64,000 bases of DNA from a bacterium (GCA_023428375.1 JAEYYR010000001.1:248001-312000); one strand, 5' to 3'; numbered from the stretch's first letter, positions 16,118 through 24,853 are shown. Made by a program: numbers and translations. Notes: a model not told the origin generated them from the letters alone.

Positions 16118-16927
16118 CTATTTAGGATGAAGGGCAAATACATTGCCCTTCATTTTTTTATAATTATTTTCTTGTAACACATCCATCAAAGAATTTTTAA
16201 TTCTCTCGTCTTTATATCCCGCAATAATCACTTTTTGTGGTTTAATCTCCGGAAGAAATGTACGCATAAAACCTATTTGACTTGTCGTTAGTGAAGTAAT
16301 AATGAATGAATCACAATAAATCGTGCCATAATTTTTGGCACAACATGGGATGAAAGTATAGCGTATCCATGAATCATAATTTTTTGGTGCTCTGCCTGAA
16401 TAGTAAATGACCAAACCTTGTGCATTCCTATCAATGGTACATTGTTTGTCGATGACATGTTTGCCAGGAATAATACTCATATGCCATACAAGAATTGAAC
16501 TAATGCAAATCATGCATAATCCAATGATACGCAGTATTTGAGATTTATAGCTACGAGGGTTTTTATACAAAATAAGCAAGGACACTATCGGTATTATTAA
16601 GAGAAAAAACGGCGGTTGTGGTACGTATATAAGTACTGAGCTGGGTGCGAGCCGCAAAAGATAATACCAGAAATCCGTAAACCAATTTAAAAGAATTGAT
16701 AGAAAGCAAAAATTACAATTAAAAATACTCACTATACAAGCGATTGAAGTCATTCCTAAAAAAATCACTAAAAATGGCGCAAAAATGATATTTCCTGCAA
16801 TTGCCAGCAGTGAAAGGGGCATTCCCCAGCAGGTTAAAATAGGCAACGATGTAATCATAAGAAACAGTTGTAATTCGATTGCATTGAGCAATTGTGCAAC
16901 TATTTTTGATGTAAAACGAGAAAACAT
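16118..16927 (-). CDS. ComEC/Rec2-like membrane protein, truncated
   Basis: 269 residues. The N-terminal half has four or five TM segments, and the stretch SLPILTCWGMPLSLLAIAGN followed by FAPFLVIFLG resembles the ComEC competence-pore core (small-residue turn, then NxxxxP). Full ComEC proteins have 600-800 residues with an N-terminal OB domain and often a C-terminal metallo-hydrolase. Here both are missing or unrecognisable: residues 165-269 form an alpha/beta tail without the HxHxDH signature. It may be a decayed or split DNA-uptake channel, or an unrelated membrane protein. It is convergent with the Dps gene. Confidence 0.5.
   Translation of the reverse strand: MFSRFTSKIVAQLLNAIELQLFLMITSLPILTCWGMPLSLLAIAGNIIFAPFLVIFLGMTSIACIVSIFNCNFCFLSILLNWFTDFWYYLLRLAPSSVLIYVPQPPFFLLIIPIVSLLILYKNPRSYKSQILRIIGLCMICISSILVWHMSIIPGKHVIDKQCTIDRNAQGLVIYYSGRAPKNYDSWIRYTFIPCCAKNYGTIYCDSFIITSLTTSQIGFMRTFLPEIKPQKVIIAGYKDERIKNSLMDVLQENNYKKMKGNVFALHPK
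16127..16160 (+). terminator. Terminator for the Dps gene, inside the convergent gene's 3' end
   Basis: ATGAAGGGCAA (16127-16137) pairs with TTGCCCTTCAT (16143-16153) around ATACA and is followed by TTTTTTTA. It lies within the last codons of the opposite gene ending at 16118. Confidence 0.85.
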
Positions 16928-16980
16928 ATATTTATAGGGGATTTATTGCGTATAGATCGTTATTTATTGTTGAGTTTACA

Positions 16981-16986
16981 TATAAT
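16981..16986 (+). promoter_or_regulatory. Candidate -10 element TATAAT
   Basis: An exact TATAAT lies 50 bp upstream of the ATG at 17037. The -35 region at 17-bp spacing is poor (CGTTAT), so this is only a candidate. Confidence 0.3.
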
Positions 16987-17009
16987 GAAATAATAGAATT
17001 TATGTATAA

Positions 17010-17029
17010 CCTTATAAGAATCTTAAAGG
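17010..17029 (+). promoter_or_regulatory. Leader hairpin overlapping the Shine-Dalgarno of 17037
   Basis: CCTT-A-TAAG (17010-17018) pairs with CTTAAAGG (17022-17029) around AAT, with one bulged A. The right arm contains the first half of the AAAGGAG ribosome-binding site. One of several such leaders in the window. Confidence 0.4.
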
Positions 17030-17036
17030 AGTGTCT

Positions 17037-17318
17037 ATGAAACGTTTATTAGGATTAGCTTTATTAGTAAGCTCAATTTCAATGTTAAATGCTTTTGATT
17101 TTATTGGAAACACTATTGAAGGTGTAACTGAAGGCGCAGCAGACGTTGTTGAAGGCGCTGGAGAAATCGCTGCTTCACCTTTCAGAGCTGCGGACCGCGC
17201 AATTCATATGGATGATCGTGGTTCTTACTATGTTGATAATGGTGAAAGAGTATATATCGTTGATCAAAACAGTGGTTATGATTCAGGTTATGACGCTGAT
17301 GTTGAAATTATAGACTAA
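17037..17318 (+). CDS. Small secreted Gly/Ala-rich protein
   Basis: 93 residues from the ATG at 17037, five bases after AAAGGAG; the in-frame GTG at 17031 lies on the Shine-Dalgarno itself and is rejected. Signal peptide at 1-20 (LLGLALLVSSISMLNA), then an amphipathic Gly/Ala/Glu-rich stretch (IEGVTEGAADVVEGAGEIAASP) that resembles the repeat style of small amphipathic or biofilm-type peptides, and a Tyr/Asp-rich end. Function unknown. Followed 5 bp later by the gene at 17324. Confidence 0.75.
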   Translation: MKRLLGLALLVSSISMLNAFDFIGNTIEGVTEGAADVVEGAGEIAASPFRAADRAIHMDDRGSYYVDNGERVYIVDQNSGYDSGYDADVEIID

Positions 17319-17323
17319 CAATC

Positions 17324-17716
17324 ATGAAACACATTTCAAGAGAATATCAACAAATCTTGCAAAATGCGTTACCTGTGCTCAATGATTGCATACAACTTAT
17401 GCATGATTCATTGCGCTTTTGTGGTTTTTCACAACCGCGCGTTAATAATGGCAATAAAGCAAAAATTGAAGCTGCTCTCCATATTGCAGAGCAGCTCAAG
17501 TCTGCATCAAAAGAACATTTAGCAACGTGTAAAGATGTAAGCTGCCAAGATGATTGCAAAATGTTGTATGAATCTGCGCATGATTTTATAAAACATGTTG
17601 ATGAATGGTCACGTGCTTTTGCAAAAGAGACTGAAGATTGTAATAATACGGTAACTGCATGCATTCAAGAAGCTGATGCGATCTATGAATCATGTCAAAA
17701 AGTAATGAAGCATTAA
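17324..17716 (+). CDS. Cys-rich helical cytosolic protein, unknown
   Basis: 130 residues without a signal peptide. Entirely helical, with eight Cys spread through it (among them the CKDVSCQDDC cluster at about 69-78 and CNNTVTAC at about 107-114), similar in style to the four-helix Cys-rich copper- or redox-binding proteins of the DUF326 type, but the CxxxC spacings are not regular enough to assign that family. It lies between a small secreted protein and a conserved protein on the same strand with gaps of 5 and 16 bp, so an operon is likely. Confidence 0.7.
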   Translation: MKHISREYQQILQNALPVLNDCIQLMHDSLRFCGFSQPRVNNGNKAKIEAALHIAEQLKSASKEHLATCKDVSCQDDCKMLYESAHDFIKHVDEWSRAFAKETEDCNNTVTACIQEADAIYESCQKVMKH

Positions 17717-17732
17717 GAAAAAAGGATTAGCC

Positions 17733-18089
17733 ATGGCTATCAAATTAAATGAAAAAGCTATTGCTCACGCAGAAAAACTTATTAAGGCACATGAATTTGA
17801 ATATAATCATGTTCCTTGGTCAGAAGCAAACCCAACCTCATCACAAACCGTGCGTTATTTAAATACGCATGATCTTGAAGAGTATGGCGAATGGTTTCTT
17901 GGCGTTGATACAGACAACGCAAAAGTAGAAAGTAAAGAACGTTATATTTATCCCGTTGGTGATTTTAGCGAAATTCAAAGAAGCGCACTTAAACTCGCTG
18001 CTGAAAATGCTAAAAAACAAAATCATCAGGAAGTTGCACAAGCTGCACAACGTTTACTTGATCTTATCGAAAAAAGTCATCGCCAATAA
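17733..18089 (+). CDS. Conserved bacterial protein of unknown function
   Basis: 118 residues. I recognise the pattern from a widespread small cytosolic family without known function: start MAIKLNEKAIAHAEKLI, central LEEYGEWFLGVD, then YPVGDFSEIQRSAL and a C-terminal Ala-rich helix ending LLDLIEK. It has a good AAAGGA Shine-Dalgarno. It is followed after 12 bp by transketolase on the same strand, so both may be co-transcribed. No catalytic motif is evident. Confidence 0.8.
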   Translation: MAIKLNEKAIAHAEKLIKAHEFEYNHVPWSEANPTSSQTVRYLNTHDLEEYGEWFLGVDTDNAKVESKERYIYPVGDFSEIQRSALKLAAENAKKQNHQEVAQAAQRLLDLIEKSHRQ

Positions 18090-18101
18090 GAATGGTTATT
18101 T

Positions 18102-19949
18102 ATGAAGCCATCATTGGTAGAAATACTTGCGTATCAACTACGTAAAGATTGCATAAAAGCAACGACAGCTGCAGGCTCTGGACATGTAACCTCATGTCTC
18201 TCTGCAGCTGATATTGTTTCTACGTTAATTTTTTCCACGCTCACGCAACATGATCAATTCATTCTTTCCAAAGGTCATGCAGCACCTCTTCTTTACAGCA
18301 TTTTCCATCAATTAGGATATATCACAGAATCCGAACTACTCACCTTAAGACAATTTAATTCAACTCTTGAAGGACATCCTACTCCACGATGCCCTTATAT
18401 TTGGTATGCAACTGGATCATTAGGACAAGGTCTTTCAATCGGCCTCGGTTATACGTTAGGTCTTAAGAAACAAAATAAAGATGGGCGTGTTTTTGTACTT
18501 CTTGGAGACAGCGAATGTACAGAAGGTTCCGTTTGGGAAGCAGTGATGCTAGCACCAACGTATGAATGCTCAAATCTCGTTGCAATTATCGATGTTAATC
18601 GCCTTGGACAAAGTACTGAAACCATTGATGATCATCATCTAAATATTATTGCCTCACGTTGGCAAGGTTTTGGATGGGATGTTATCGTAGTGGATGGCCA
18701 TTCGGTAAATGAACTTGAAACAGCATTTAAACGATCGTCAAAAAAACCTACGGTCATTCTTGCAAAAACCTATAAAGGCTATGGGCTTGGTTCTGATGTT
18801 GTGGATAAAGAAGGCTTTCATGGTAAAGCATTTAAATCATCAGAGTTAGAAGCTCGATTAGAACAACTTAATAATACATTCCCTGAATGCTCAACAGAAT
18901 CTATTTCTCTAGATGATAAAGCATTCATCGAACAACGAGCACATCTTTTAAAACCATTATTTAGTCATTATAAAAAATTTGATGCAACTATCTCATTATT
19001 AACCGTGCAACCGCATACTGAACCGGAAGCTACCCGCGAGTCTTTTGGTAAAGCACTTGCCCTTGCAGGAACGAAGATTAAAAATTTAATTGTTCTTGAT
19101 GCTGAGGTGAATAACTCAACCTATACCAATATTTTTATGCACCAATTTCCTGAACGATTTGGGCAAGCCTATATCGCAGAACAAAATATGATCGGTATGG
19201 CACAGGGCCTTGCAGCAAATGGATACATTCCCTTTGTTTCCACCTTTGCAGCTTTCTATTCCCGCTGTTTTGATCAATTACGCATGAGCGCTATTGCGCA
19301 AGCACCATTACGCGTAGTCGGATCACATGCAGGAATATCAATAGGTGAAGATGGTCCTTCACAGATGGGACTTGAAGATATTGCCCTCTTTAGAACATTG
19401 CCAAATTCTATCATTCTTTATCCGTGTGATGCTACAAGTACTACAGCGTGTTTAACATTAATGCTTTCATACACTGAAGGTATAAGTTATTTGCGCACCA
19501 CCCGCAATAAAACGCCACAGATTTATAAATCAGATGAACATTTTCATTTAGGTGAATTGAAAGTATTACGCGCATCAAAAGATGATCAAATATGTATAGT
19601 AGCGGCAGGCATAACCGTATTTGAAGCATTAAAAGCACAAGAAATGCTTAACGCTGAAGGAATTTCTGTGCGCGTTCTTGATTGCTACTCAATAAAACCT
19701 TTACCCGGTGCATCATTAATTGAGCACGCTCAAGAATGCAACAATCTCCTTATTTCGGTAGAAGATCACTACCAAGAAGGTGGTCTGGGCGAAGCAATCG
19801 CTCATGCAATAGCTGCAACTGATATACAGCAGCACATTCTTGCAGTAAAACAATTGCCCCGTTCTGGCTCTTCAACAGAATTATTAAAGTTTGCCGGCAT
19901 TGATGCCCAAGCAATAGTTACTATGGTCAAAAAAATTATTAATAGTTAA
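18102..19949 (+). CDS. tkt: Transketolase
   Basis: Thiamine-diphosphate enzyme moving two-carbon units between sugar phosphates, linking the pentose phosphate pathway to glycolysis. Visible: SGHVTS with an active-site His near 28, SKGHA with His59, GHPT at 91-94, and the ThDP/Mg motif GDSECTEGS at 135-143 (the usual GDGE has Ser for the second Gly) followed by IIDVNRLGQS. The pyrimidine domain (GEDGPSQMGLEDIA) and the C-terminal domain are present. At 615 residues and with INRLGQS-type signatures it resembles the shorter animal/archaeal-like class rather than the 660-residue E. coli type. The Shine-Dalgarno is weak. Confidence 0.95.
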   Translation: MKPSLVEILAYQLRKDCIKATTAAGSGHVTSCLSAADIVSTLIFSTLTQHDQFILSKGHAAPLLYSIFHQLGYITESELLTLRQFNSTLEGHPTPRCPYIWYATGSLGQGLSIGLGYTLGLKKQNKDGRVFVLLGDSECTEGSVWEAVMLAPTYECSNLVAIIDVNRLGQSTETIDDHHLNIIASRWQGFGWDVIVVDGHSVNELETAFKRSSKKPTVILAKTYKGYGLGSDVVDKEGFHGKAFKSSELEARLEQLNNTFPECSTESISLDDKAFIEQRAHLLKPLFSHYKKFDATISLLTVQPHTEPEATRESFGKALALAGTKIKNLIVLDAEVNNSTYTNIFMHQFPERFGQAYIAEQNMIGMAQGLAANGYIPFVSTFAAFYSRCFDQLRMSAIAQAPLRVVGSHAGISIGEDGPSQMGLEDIALFRTLPNSIILYPCDATSTTACLTLMLSYTEGISYLRTTRNKTPQIYKSDEHFHLGELKVLRASKDDQICIVAAGITVFEALKAQEMLNAEGISVRVLDCYSIKPLPGASLIEHAQECNNLLISVEDHYQEGGLGEAIAHAIAATDIQQHILAVKQLPRSGSSTELLKFAGIDAQAIVTMVKKIINS

Positions 19950-20500
19950 CTCGTATAAAGATTTAAGAGATCCAAGATATCATACACTTGTGCACGTGCG
20001 TTTGGATTATCCATTTTCTTCATAATTGTTACTTCTTCAGCAACCGTACCGACTAATGAATTTTGGAAAAATTCTAAATCATCTAAATACGTTTGCGGAT
20101 CAAAACGCAACAAGTCTTCGTATAATTGATCAGTATCAATTTTTGATAACTGCACAAAGCAGGTTGTTACTGCTGTGCCATTTAGTTTTGCTAAAGTTGC
20201 ATCATCCATTGGGACTGGCAAACCTTTACGTCTTCTGCAGCGACGATAAATTTTTCTTAAACAAGGACGTTGTTTCTTGCCACATTTACCGATAGGTCTG
20301 CCGCATGGTGGCTTTACATAATAATCCGGTTCAGGAAAAACAAATAAGCCAGTCGTTTGGTCGGTTGTTTCAAAAATATAGGTTGATGGTCGTCCATAAA
20401 ATGGCGCACGCATAGTTTCTGGATCGTAATTTACATAACATTCGCGCTTATAAGCAGATAGCGAAATTGTCATCATCAATAAAATAATAAATCTTTTCAT
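19946..20500 (-). CDS. Secreted basic Cys-rich protein
   Basis: 184 residues. Signal peptide at 1-16, then a region rich in Cys, Pro, Arg and Lys (CGRPIGKCGKKQRPCLRKIY then RRCRRRKG) and an acidic helical C-terminal half. The basic Cys-rich core may be a disulfide-stabilised module that binds nucleic acid or other polyanions, but no family is recognised. Its stop overlaps the tkt stop by 4 bp on the opposite strand. The SD (AGGGG) and the bases up to the ATG lie in a hairpin arm at 20501-20508. Confidence 0.7.
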   Translation of the reverse strand: MKRFIILLMMTISLSAYKRECYVNYDPETMRAPFYGRPSTYIFETTDQTTGLFVFPEPDYYVKPPCGRPIGKCGKKQRPCLRKIYRRCRRRKGLPVPMDDATLAKLNGTAVTTCFVQLSKIDTDQLYEDLLRFDPQTYLDDLEFFQNSLVGTVAEEVTIMKKMDNPNARAQVYDILDLLNLYTS

Positions 20501-20535
20501 AGGTCACCCCTGCAATTACTTTACAAAGGTGACCT
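20501..20535 (-). promoter_or_regulatory. Leader hairpin burying the Shine-Dalgarno of 20500
   Basis: On the minus strand AGGTCACC (20535-20528) pairs with GGTGACCT (20508-20501), whose last base abuts the ATG at 20500. The AGGGG ribosome-binding site overlaps this arm. No U-tract follows, arguing against a plain terminator. Confidence 0.5.
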
Positions 20536-20557
20536 TGAGAGATTCAATAATTTAACA

Positions 20558-20995
20558 TTAATTAATAATTTTATTTGCGTTGCAAATTAAATAAATACCC
20601 AATGGTACAGAAATACAAGAAAAAAAACCGCCAAAAATAAACTTATACCAATCAAGTTTATGAGGAGTGTATGCCGGAATGGTCATGTTGTCTACGGGAG
20701 TAAGTGTTGCCTGAGAATTATGGCTATTGATCATGGTATTAAATGAGGGTGTTTTTATTGTTTGATACGCAATCAAACCACCCATCACTGTCAATCCAAC
20801 ACCTGCGCCAATCAAACCAAATTTAGGCGCGCTATTCACCACGCAGTTTTTTACGACAGATTCAAAATGATTTGAAATTATCGTCATAGAACGATCGAGA
20901 TTTTGTTCATCGATTGCAATAAAACATCTAGAATCAGCAATAGTAAGATTTGATAATACCAAAAATAACATACAATTATTGTACAGGAATTTCAT
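20558..20995 (-). CDS. Exported TM-hairpin protein, unknown
   Basis: 145 residues from the ATG at 20995, which follows AAGGAAGG and lies inside the end of the preceding gene (20-bp overlap); an upstream in-frame extension is not needed. Signal at 1-20, a short helical segment, a Gly-rich TM (FGLIGAGVGLTVMGGLIAY), a Ser/Thr/Asn-rich loop, then a second TM (FIFGGFFSCISVPLGIYLI). The architecture matches other small TM-hairpin secreted proteins in the window, but the sequence is not obviously related. Translationally coupled to the gene upstream. Confidence 0.7.
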   Translation of the reverse strand: MKFLYNNCMLFLVLSNLTIADSRCFIAIDEQNLDRSMTIISNHFESVVKNCVVNSAPKFGLIGAGVGLTVMGGLIAYQTIKTPSFNTMINSHNSQATLTPVDNMTIPAYTPHKLDWYKFIFGGFFSCISVPLGIYLICNANKIIN

Positions 20996-21683
20996 CTTTG
21001 CCTTCCTTGTGATTGAGTTTATTTGTCCCTGTATTTGAAACAACTTGAGAAGTTATATCAACAGAAGAAGTAGTATTGGTTTCTTTGATAGACACAAGTT
21101 CACCATTAACATAACTGGCAACTTGAAGAGCACTGGAAATTCTTTGTGCTTCATGTTGTACAACAAATCCGCTCAATTTATTTAAATAACGAATCATTTC
21201 TTCGTTATGTGTTGGCCTTTTGTACTCCCGACGCACCATGAAAAGGTTTAAGACGCTACATCCCGCCACTGCTACTCCTGACCAAAAAAATGATGATGAT
21301 GGCCTCATGCAATGCACTATAGTAAAACCGCATGAAAGCAGAAAGGTTGTTCCATACATCATGCAGAGATTGTAAAAATTAGAATATTGTTGACGCTTAA
21401 TACACGCATTCGTTTCAATTAGATTATTTCGAATACTCGAGAAATCGATATCTTTAAGACTCCAATTTTCTTGGCGAGAATTAAGAAATTTACAACAATA
21501 ATATATACGGCTCATGCTTGATAAGTCACCATTATTCACCGCTGCATTCACATTATTTTCAGTAATATATGTTTTAGCTTCATCAATTGTTGATGGATTC
21601 CAATGCTTACTAAAATAATAGTGGGCCTCAAGAAAGTTCAAAGAACCAAAAAACAACCCTACAGTCAAAAATAATTTTTGCAT
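20976..21683 (-). CDS. Exported TM-hairpin protein, unknown
   Basis: 235 residues. Signal at 1-20 (VGLFFGSLNFLEA), a helical region with several Cys (YYCCKF near 61), two adjacent TM segments at about 105-122 and 132-150, then a helical and Thr/Ser-rich tail. The same domain order recurs at 28755, 29401, 59989 and 60559. Its 3' end overlaps the next gene, so they form a unit. The leader contains complementary ATTTCCC and GGGAAAT stretches. No function is recognised. Confidence 0.7.
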   Translation of the reverse strand: MQKLFLTVGLFFGSLNFLEAHYYFSKHWNPSTIDEAKTYITENNVNAAVNNGDLSSMSRIYYCCKFLNSRQENWSLKDIDFSSIRNNLIETNACIKRQQYSNFYNLCMMYGTTFLLSCGFTIVHCMRPSSSFFWSGVAVAGCSVLNLFMVRREYKRPTHNEEMIRYLNKLSGFVVQHEAQRISSALQVASYVNGELVSIKETNTTSSVDITSQVVSNTGTNKLNHKEGKDEIPVQ

Positions 21684-21748
21684 ATTTCCCCTTTAAACCA
21701 TGTACCATCGTTAGATATATCGATGATCTATTGTTTGTCCAGGGAAAT
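21684..21748 (-). promoter_or_regulatory. Nested leader stem enclosing the Shine-Dalgarno of 21683
   Basis: Minus strand: ATTTCCC (21748-21742) is complementary to GGGAAAT (21690-21684), which carries the ribosome-binding site next to the ATG; inside, CATCG and CGATG form a second small stem. The outer pairing spans about 50 bases and is weaker than the other leaders. Confidence 0.3.
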
Positions 21749-21762
21749 ACTTAAATAATTAG

Positions 21763-22728
21763 TTAACGATTTTTATGTTGTTGCAGTGCAATTTCATATG
21801 CTTGTTCAAGATGTTCTTCTAGTATTGAATCTGCATCTTGTCGTGCGGCTAAATGCGCCGCTTCGTTCCATATACTTTCAAGCTCAGCTTGTGAAAATCC
21901 GGAGGTTTTATCAGCAATAGATTTAATCAATTCCATATCGCCGCCATATTTAACTTTTTCTCGATAATGATTCAAGATTTCACAACGATCTTCATAATCA
22001 GGTAAATTAATTTTGATTAATCGATCAAATCTTCCTGGACGACGTAATGCTTTATCAATAGTTTCTAGATGGTTAGTAGCGCCGATAACCATGATTTTTT
22101 CGTTTTTATCAAAACCATCCATTTGCTTAAGAAGCTCGTTGAGTGTGTTGCGATATTCACTATTTGGTTCTAAATCTCTTGAACCACCAATCGCATCAAT
22201 TTCATCTATAAAAATTACAACTTTAGGAGCACCAAGTAGGAGCGCTTGTTTTGCTTGATTAAATAGTTCGCGTACACGCTTTGGACCATTACCAACATAA
22301 ATTTCAACAAACTCGCTACCACTTGCTGATATAAAATACGCATTCATTTCGCCAGCTAAGACACGAGCATACAGTGTTTTACCAGTTCCTGGAGGACCAT
22401 ACAGCAAAATACCTTTGATTGGCTTTACACCAAGTTCTTTATTTTTTTCACGACGTGCATCTTCATTCAAAAGATCGTCAATTTCTGGTGCAATCTTTCC
22501 TGCAATGTCTGCTTTGGTGTAGCGACGATCGTCGCCTTGAGAATTGGGTGTATTTTGTTCAAATCGATTGGGATCAAAAAAATCATCGGGCTTAGTCCAT
22601 GCTTGAACTAGTTCTTGCCGGTTCTTTTTACAGTAATTATCCCACTTTTTACCAATGATTATTAAGTCTTCGAGAATACCTGCAAATAAGGTAGCGCTGA
22701 TATAAAAACAGAAGAAAAGATGCAACAT
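21763..22728 (-). CDS. Exported AAA+ ATPase, FtsH-like AAA domain without protease
   Basis: 321 residues. The AAA module is complete and FtsH/26S-like: Walker A GPPGTGKT at 111-118, Walker B VVIFIDEIDA at 170-179, second region of homology ATNHLETIDKALRRPGRFD at 217-235 with Arg-finger positions 230 and 233, and a small helical domain to the C terminus. The zinc-protease HEXXH domain of FtsH is absent. The N terminus is a hydrophobic signal or anchor (HLFFCFYISATLFAG). An ATP-driven unfoldase with an export signal is unusual because the periplasm has no ATP; it could be membrane-anchored facing the cytosol, or delivered to host cytosol. The sequence evidence for the ATPase is strong. Confidence 0.92.
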   Translation of the reverse strand: MLHLFFCFYISATLFAGILEDLIIIGKKWDNYCKKNRQELVQAWTKPDDFFDPNRFEQNTPNSQGDDRRYTKADIAGKIAPEIDDLLNEDARREKNKELGVKPIKGILLYGPPGTGKTLYARVLAGEMNAYFISASGSEFVEIYVGNGPKRVRELFNQAKQALLLGAPKVVIFIDEIDAIGGSRDLEPNSEYRNTLNELLKQMDGFDKNEKIMVIGATNHLETIDKALRRPGRFDRLIKINLPDYEDRCEILNHYREKVKYGGDMELIKSIADKTSGFSQAELESIWNEAAHLAARQDADSILEEHLEQAYEIALQQHKNR

Positions 22729-22834
22729 GAGGCCTAATTCCTTATGGCAATTTTTTTTAAATTTGTTACTATCAATATACTTCTTTTTATTTTTTTGTTA
22801 AATTCTGCAGCTTTGCTCCATAAGGAATATAGAT

Positions 22835-23437
22835 ATGAAATATATGCGCTTATTACTTGTATTAAGCATAATCTCTCTGATTCCCGCATGTCGTAAACGC
22901 TACGAACCAAAATTTGATACCATCGTTCCAAGCTACCGCGCTGAGCAACATCAAGTTGAATTGAGCGTTAAAGCATTAACCGCTGGTGAAAGCTATTCTC
23001 TTTTTGGAACCGATTTGATTTCTCAAGGCTATCAACCATTCCATGTTCATTTTTATAATACCAGCTCACATACCTACGTTCTTGATTGGCAACATATTGC
23101 AGTGCCACTTACGGCAGACTTTGTTATTAAAGATTATACCGATTGGCCAACATGGTGGCTCACCTTCACCACAGGATTATTGGCGGGAATATATTGCTTC
23201 CAATTGATTCCACTCGTAATTTTGCCAAGCGCCTATTACATGATGCATTATAATCATGACATGGATAAAATGCTTGAGCATTATAATATGAAACATCACG
23301 AACCGATCGAAATTTTACCTCATGCGCACGTGGATCGAGTATTCTTTGTGTGCGGATGGCAGCAAGGACTTACTTTTGATATTGGATTAGTGAATAAAAC
23401 TAACGGTAATTATATTAAATTTGTCGTTCAGCCATAA
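22835..23437 (+). CDS. Putative lipoprotein with a TM hairpin
   Basis: 200 residues. The N terminus MRLLLVLSIISLIPAC ends in a plausible lipobox (LIPA|C, Cys19), so the protein may be lipidated. Residues 36-90 are beta-rich, residues about 105-135 are hydrophobic (WWLTFTTGLLAGIYCFQLIPL), and the C-terminal part returns to beta strands, like a membrane-interrupted sandwich. AAGGA lies upstream. Function unknown. Confidence 0.7.
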   Translation: MKYMRLLLVLSIISLIPACRKRYEPKFDTIVPSYRAEQHQVELSVKALTAGESYSLFGTDLISQGYQPFHVHFYNTSSHTYVLDWQHIAVPLTADFVIKDYTDWPTWWLTFTTGLLAGIYCFQLIPLVILPSAYYMMHYNHDMDKMLEHYNMKHHEPIEILPHAHVDRVFFVCGWQQGLTFDIGLVNKTNGNYIKFVVQP

Positions 23438-23494
23438 TTATTTACAATAAATTTAAAAAGAGTAGTTTTTATAGCGTTTACAAAAAGGAACGTT

Positions 23495-24073
23495 ATGAAA
23501 CTACTCATTTTATTATGTGCGAATTTGTTGAGCGCATTAGATACCACCGATACATTGCAGCAAACTTTACCTGTTTATGCTGATTCAAAGCTCCACACCT
23601 TTACCGATAGCAGCACACCATTTACTATTGAATACGCGGATAACGTCGATACTCTAATATCATCAACAGCTTGCTTTGCTCGGCATCTGAGAAATCTTAC
23701 CAATGAGTCTAATTCAAGCTGTGTACCTTACTTTGATTGTAGAGCCCAAAAAACAGTTTTTAACGTTTATTTATTAAAAGACCAAAAATTCATTCGTTTA
23801 GAAAATAGAAATGTAGAAAGAACAAAAGAAAAAATCAATACACTTCATCATTTAAAAGAGTTTCTGTCGCATGTGGAAAAAAATGAAGTGAGCATTTGGA
23901 ATATTAACGAATCCCGAATACCATTGAGCACATTGGAACATAAGAAAAAACCCTACCAAATCAGCATATGGTACGCTGTCATAGGATCAAATCAACTTAA
24001 ATTAATGCAAACTCAACTGCATAATCAACAAACTTCTGAATGCATCAATGAATTTATTGGATTTGCGGATTAA
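23495..24073 (+). CDS. Secreted protein, unknown
   Basis: 192 residues with a short signal (LLILLCANLLSA), preceded by AAAGGAACG. The mature part is mixed alpha/beta, with three Cys in residues about 65-85 (TACFARHL, SSCVPYFDC). No TM segment, no repeats and no catalytic motif are recognised. It ends 10 bp before a hairpin terminator. Same strand as the lipoprotein gene 57 bp upstream. Confidence 0.65.
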   Translation: MKLLILLCANLLSALDTTDTLQQTLPVYADSKLHTFTDSSTPFTIEYADNVDTLISSTACFARHLRNLTNESNSSCVPYFDCRAQKTVFNVYLLKDQKFIRLENRNVERTKEKINTLHHLKEFLSHVEKNEVSIWNINESRIPLSTLEHKKKPYQISIWYAVIGSNQLKLMQTQLHNQQTSECINEFIGFAD

Positions 24074-24082
24074 TAATATTAA

Positions 24083-24103
24083 GGGACGATTCTTGATCGT
24101 CCC
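24083..24103. terminator. Terminator-like hairpin between convergent genes
   Basis: GGGACGAT (24083-24090) pairs with ATCGTCCC (24096-24103) around TCTTG, between genes ending at 24073 (+) and 24152 (-). The downstream T-tract is poor (GTTCAATTAC) in the + direction. Confidence 0.65.
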
Positions 24104-24151
24104 GTTCAATTACTAAATTAATTTTTTCATGGCATTTATTCGAGATACTGT

Positions 24152-24769
24152 TTATTTTGTTTGTTCTACGGTTAATTTATCACCACTTACAAATACCTTA
24201 TAGGTATGGCTTGCGCAAGTGTTGCCTGATGCCTTTTTAGTATCCCATGATTTGCTGTATGCATTAGTATATTCTATATATTCGACTGGGGTCTTGTTGG
24301 TAACCCACATATTCCACTGTGATTTATTTTTATCGTAAATTCTACCGAGGTTTGTGCCACCTTTATCACCACCGCTGACCATTGCTGTAGTAATTTGATC
24401 AGCAGGCAATGATTTTTTGGTCACAACCCATGCCTTAACTTTTCTAATACATCCAGCGCCTACGTCAAATTTATGACTGTCAGTACCCTGTCCTTTTGGA
24501 TCAAGAACTTTAGCCTGGAGGTATTTATCATTCTCTTTGCTAAAATTGCCTTCAAAGCCCCACATTGCGCCATCCATATTATTGTCTAACTTATCAATGC
24601 GCGGTTCCTTGGTCATAGCGGTAATGGCCGTTTTAAGCATTTCACCACCAGCAGGCTGATAAAGAATGAGCACTTTTAAGGCTTTATCTGTTTCATTTTT
24701 TACTTCAATTTTATATGCCTCAACAAGGCCAGAAAGGGACAATAATGCTAGGACAATAATTCTTTTCAT
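24152..24769 (-). CDS. Secreted beta-rich protein (YKI-x-V-x-N family)
   Basis: 205 residues. Signal at 1-18 (VLALLSLSGLVEA), then AYKIEVKNETDKALKVLILY, a beta strand-turn-strand opening shared with the protein at 57268-57759 (AYKIKVRNHTNQEIKVVV) and resembling ITIENKTPIDLYCAVYY in the linker of the phospholipase at 54560. The rest alternates strands and Gly-rich turns with a few Cys, as in a secreted beta-sandwich. Probably a binding module rather than an enzyme. Paralogy with 57268 is clear only in the first 40 residues and the general layout. Confidence 0.7.
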   Translation of the reverse strand: MKRIIVLALLSLSGLVEAYKIEVKNETDKALKVLILYQPAGGEMLKTAITAMTKEPRIDKLDNNMDGAMWGFEGNFSKENDKYLQAKVLDPKGQGTDSHKFDVGAGCIRKVKAWVVTKKSLPADQITTAMVSGGDKGGTNLGRIYDKNKSQWNMWVTNKTPVEYIEYTNAYSKSWDTKKASGNTCASHTYKVFVSGDKLTVEQTK

Positions 24770-24853
24770 GCTACAATTCCTTATATTTTTCCTACTAATA
24801 ATTATTGTATAATAGTAAAAAACACAAAATCAATAAAATATTAAAAGAGTCCC

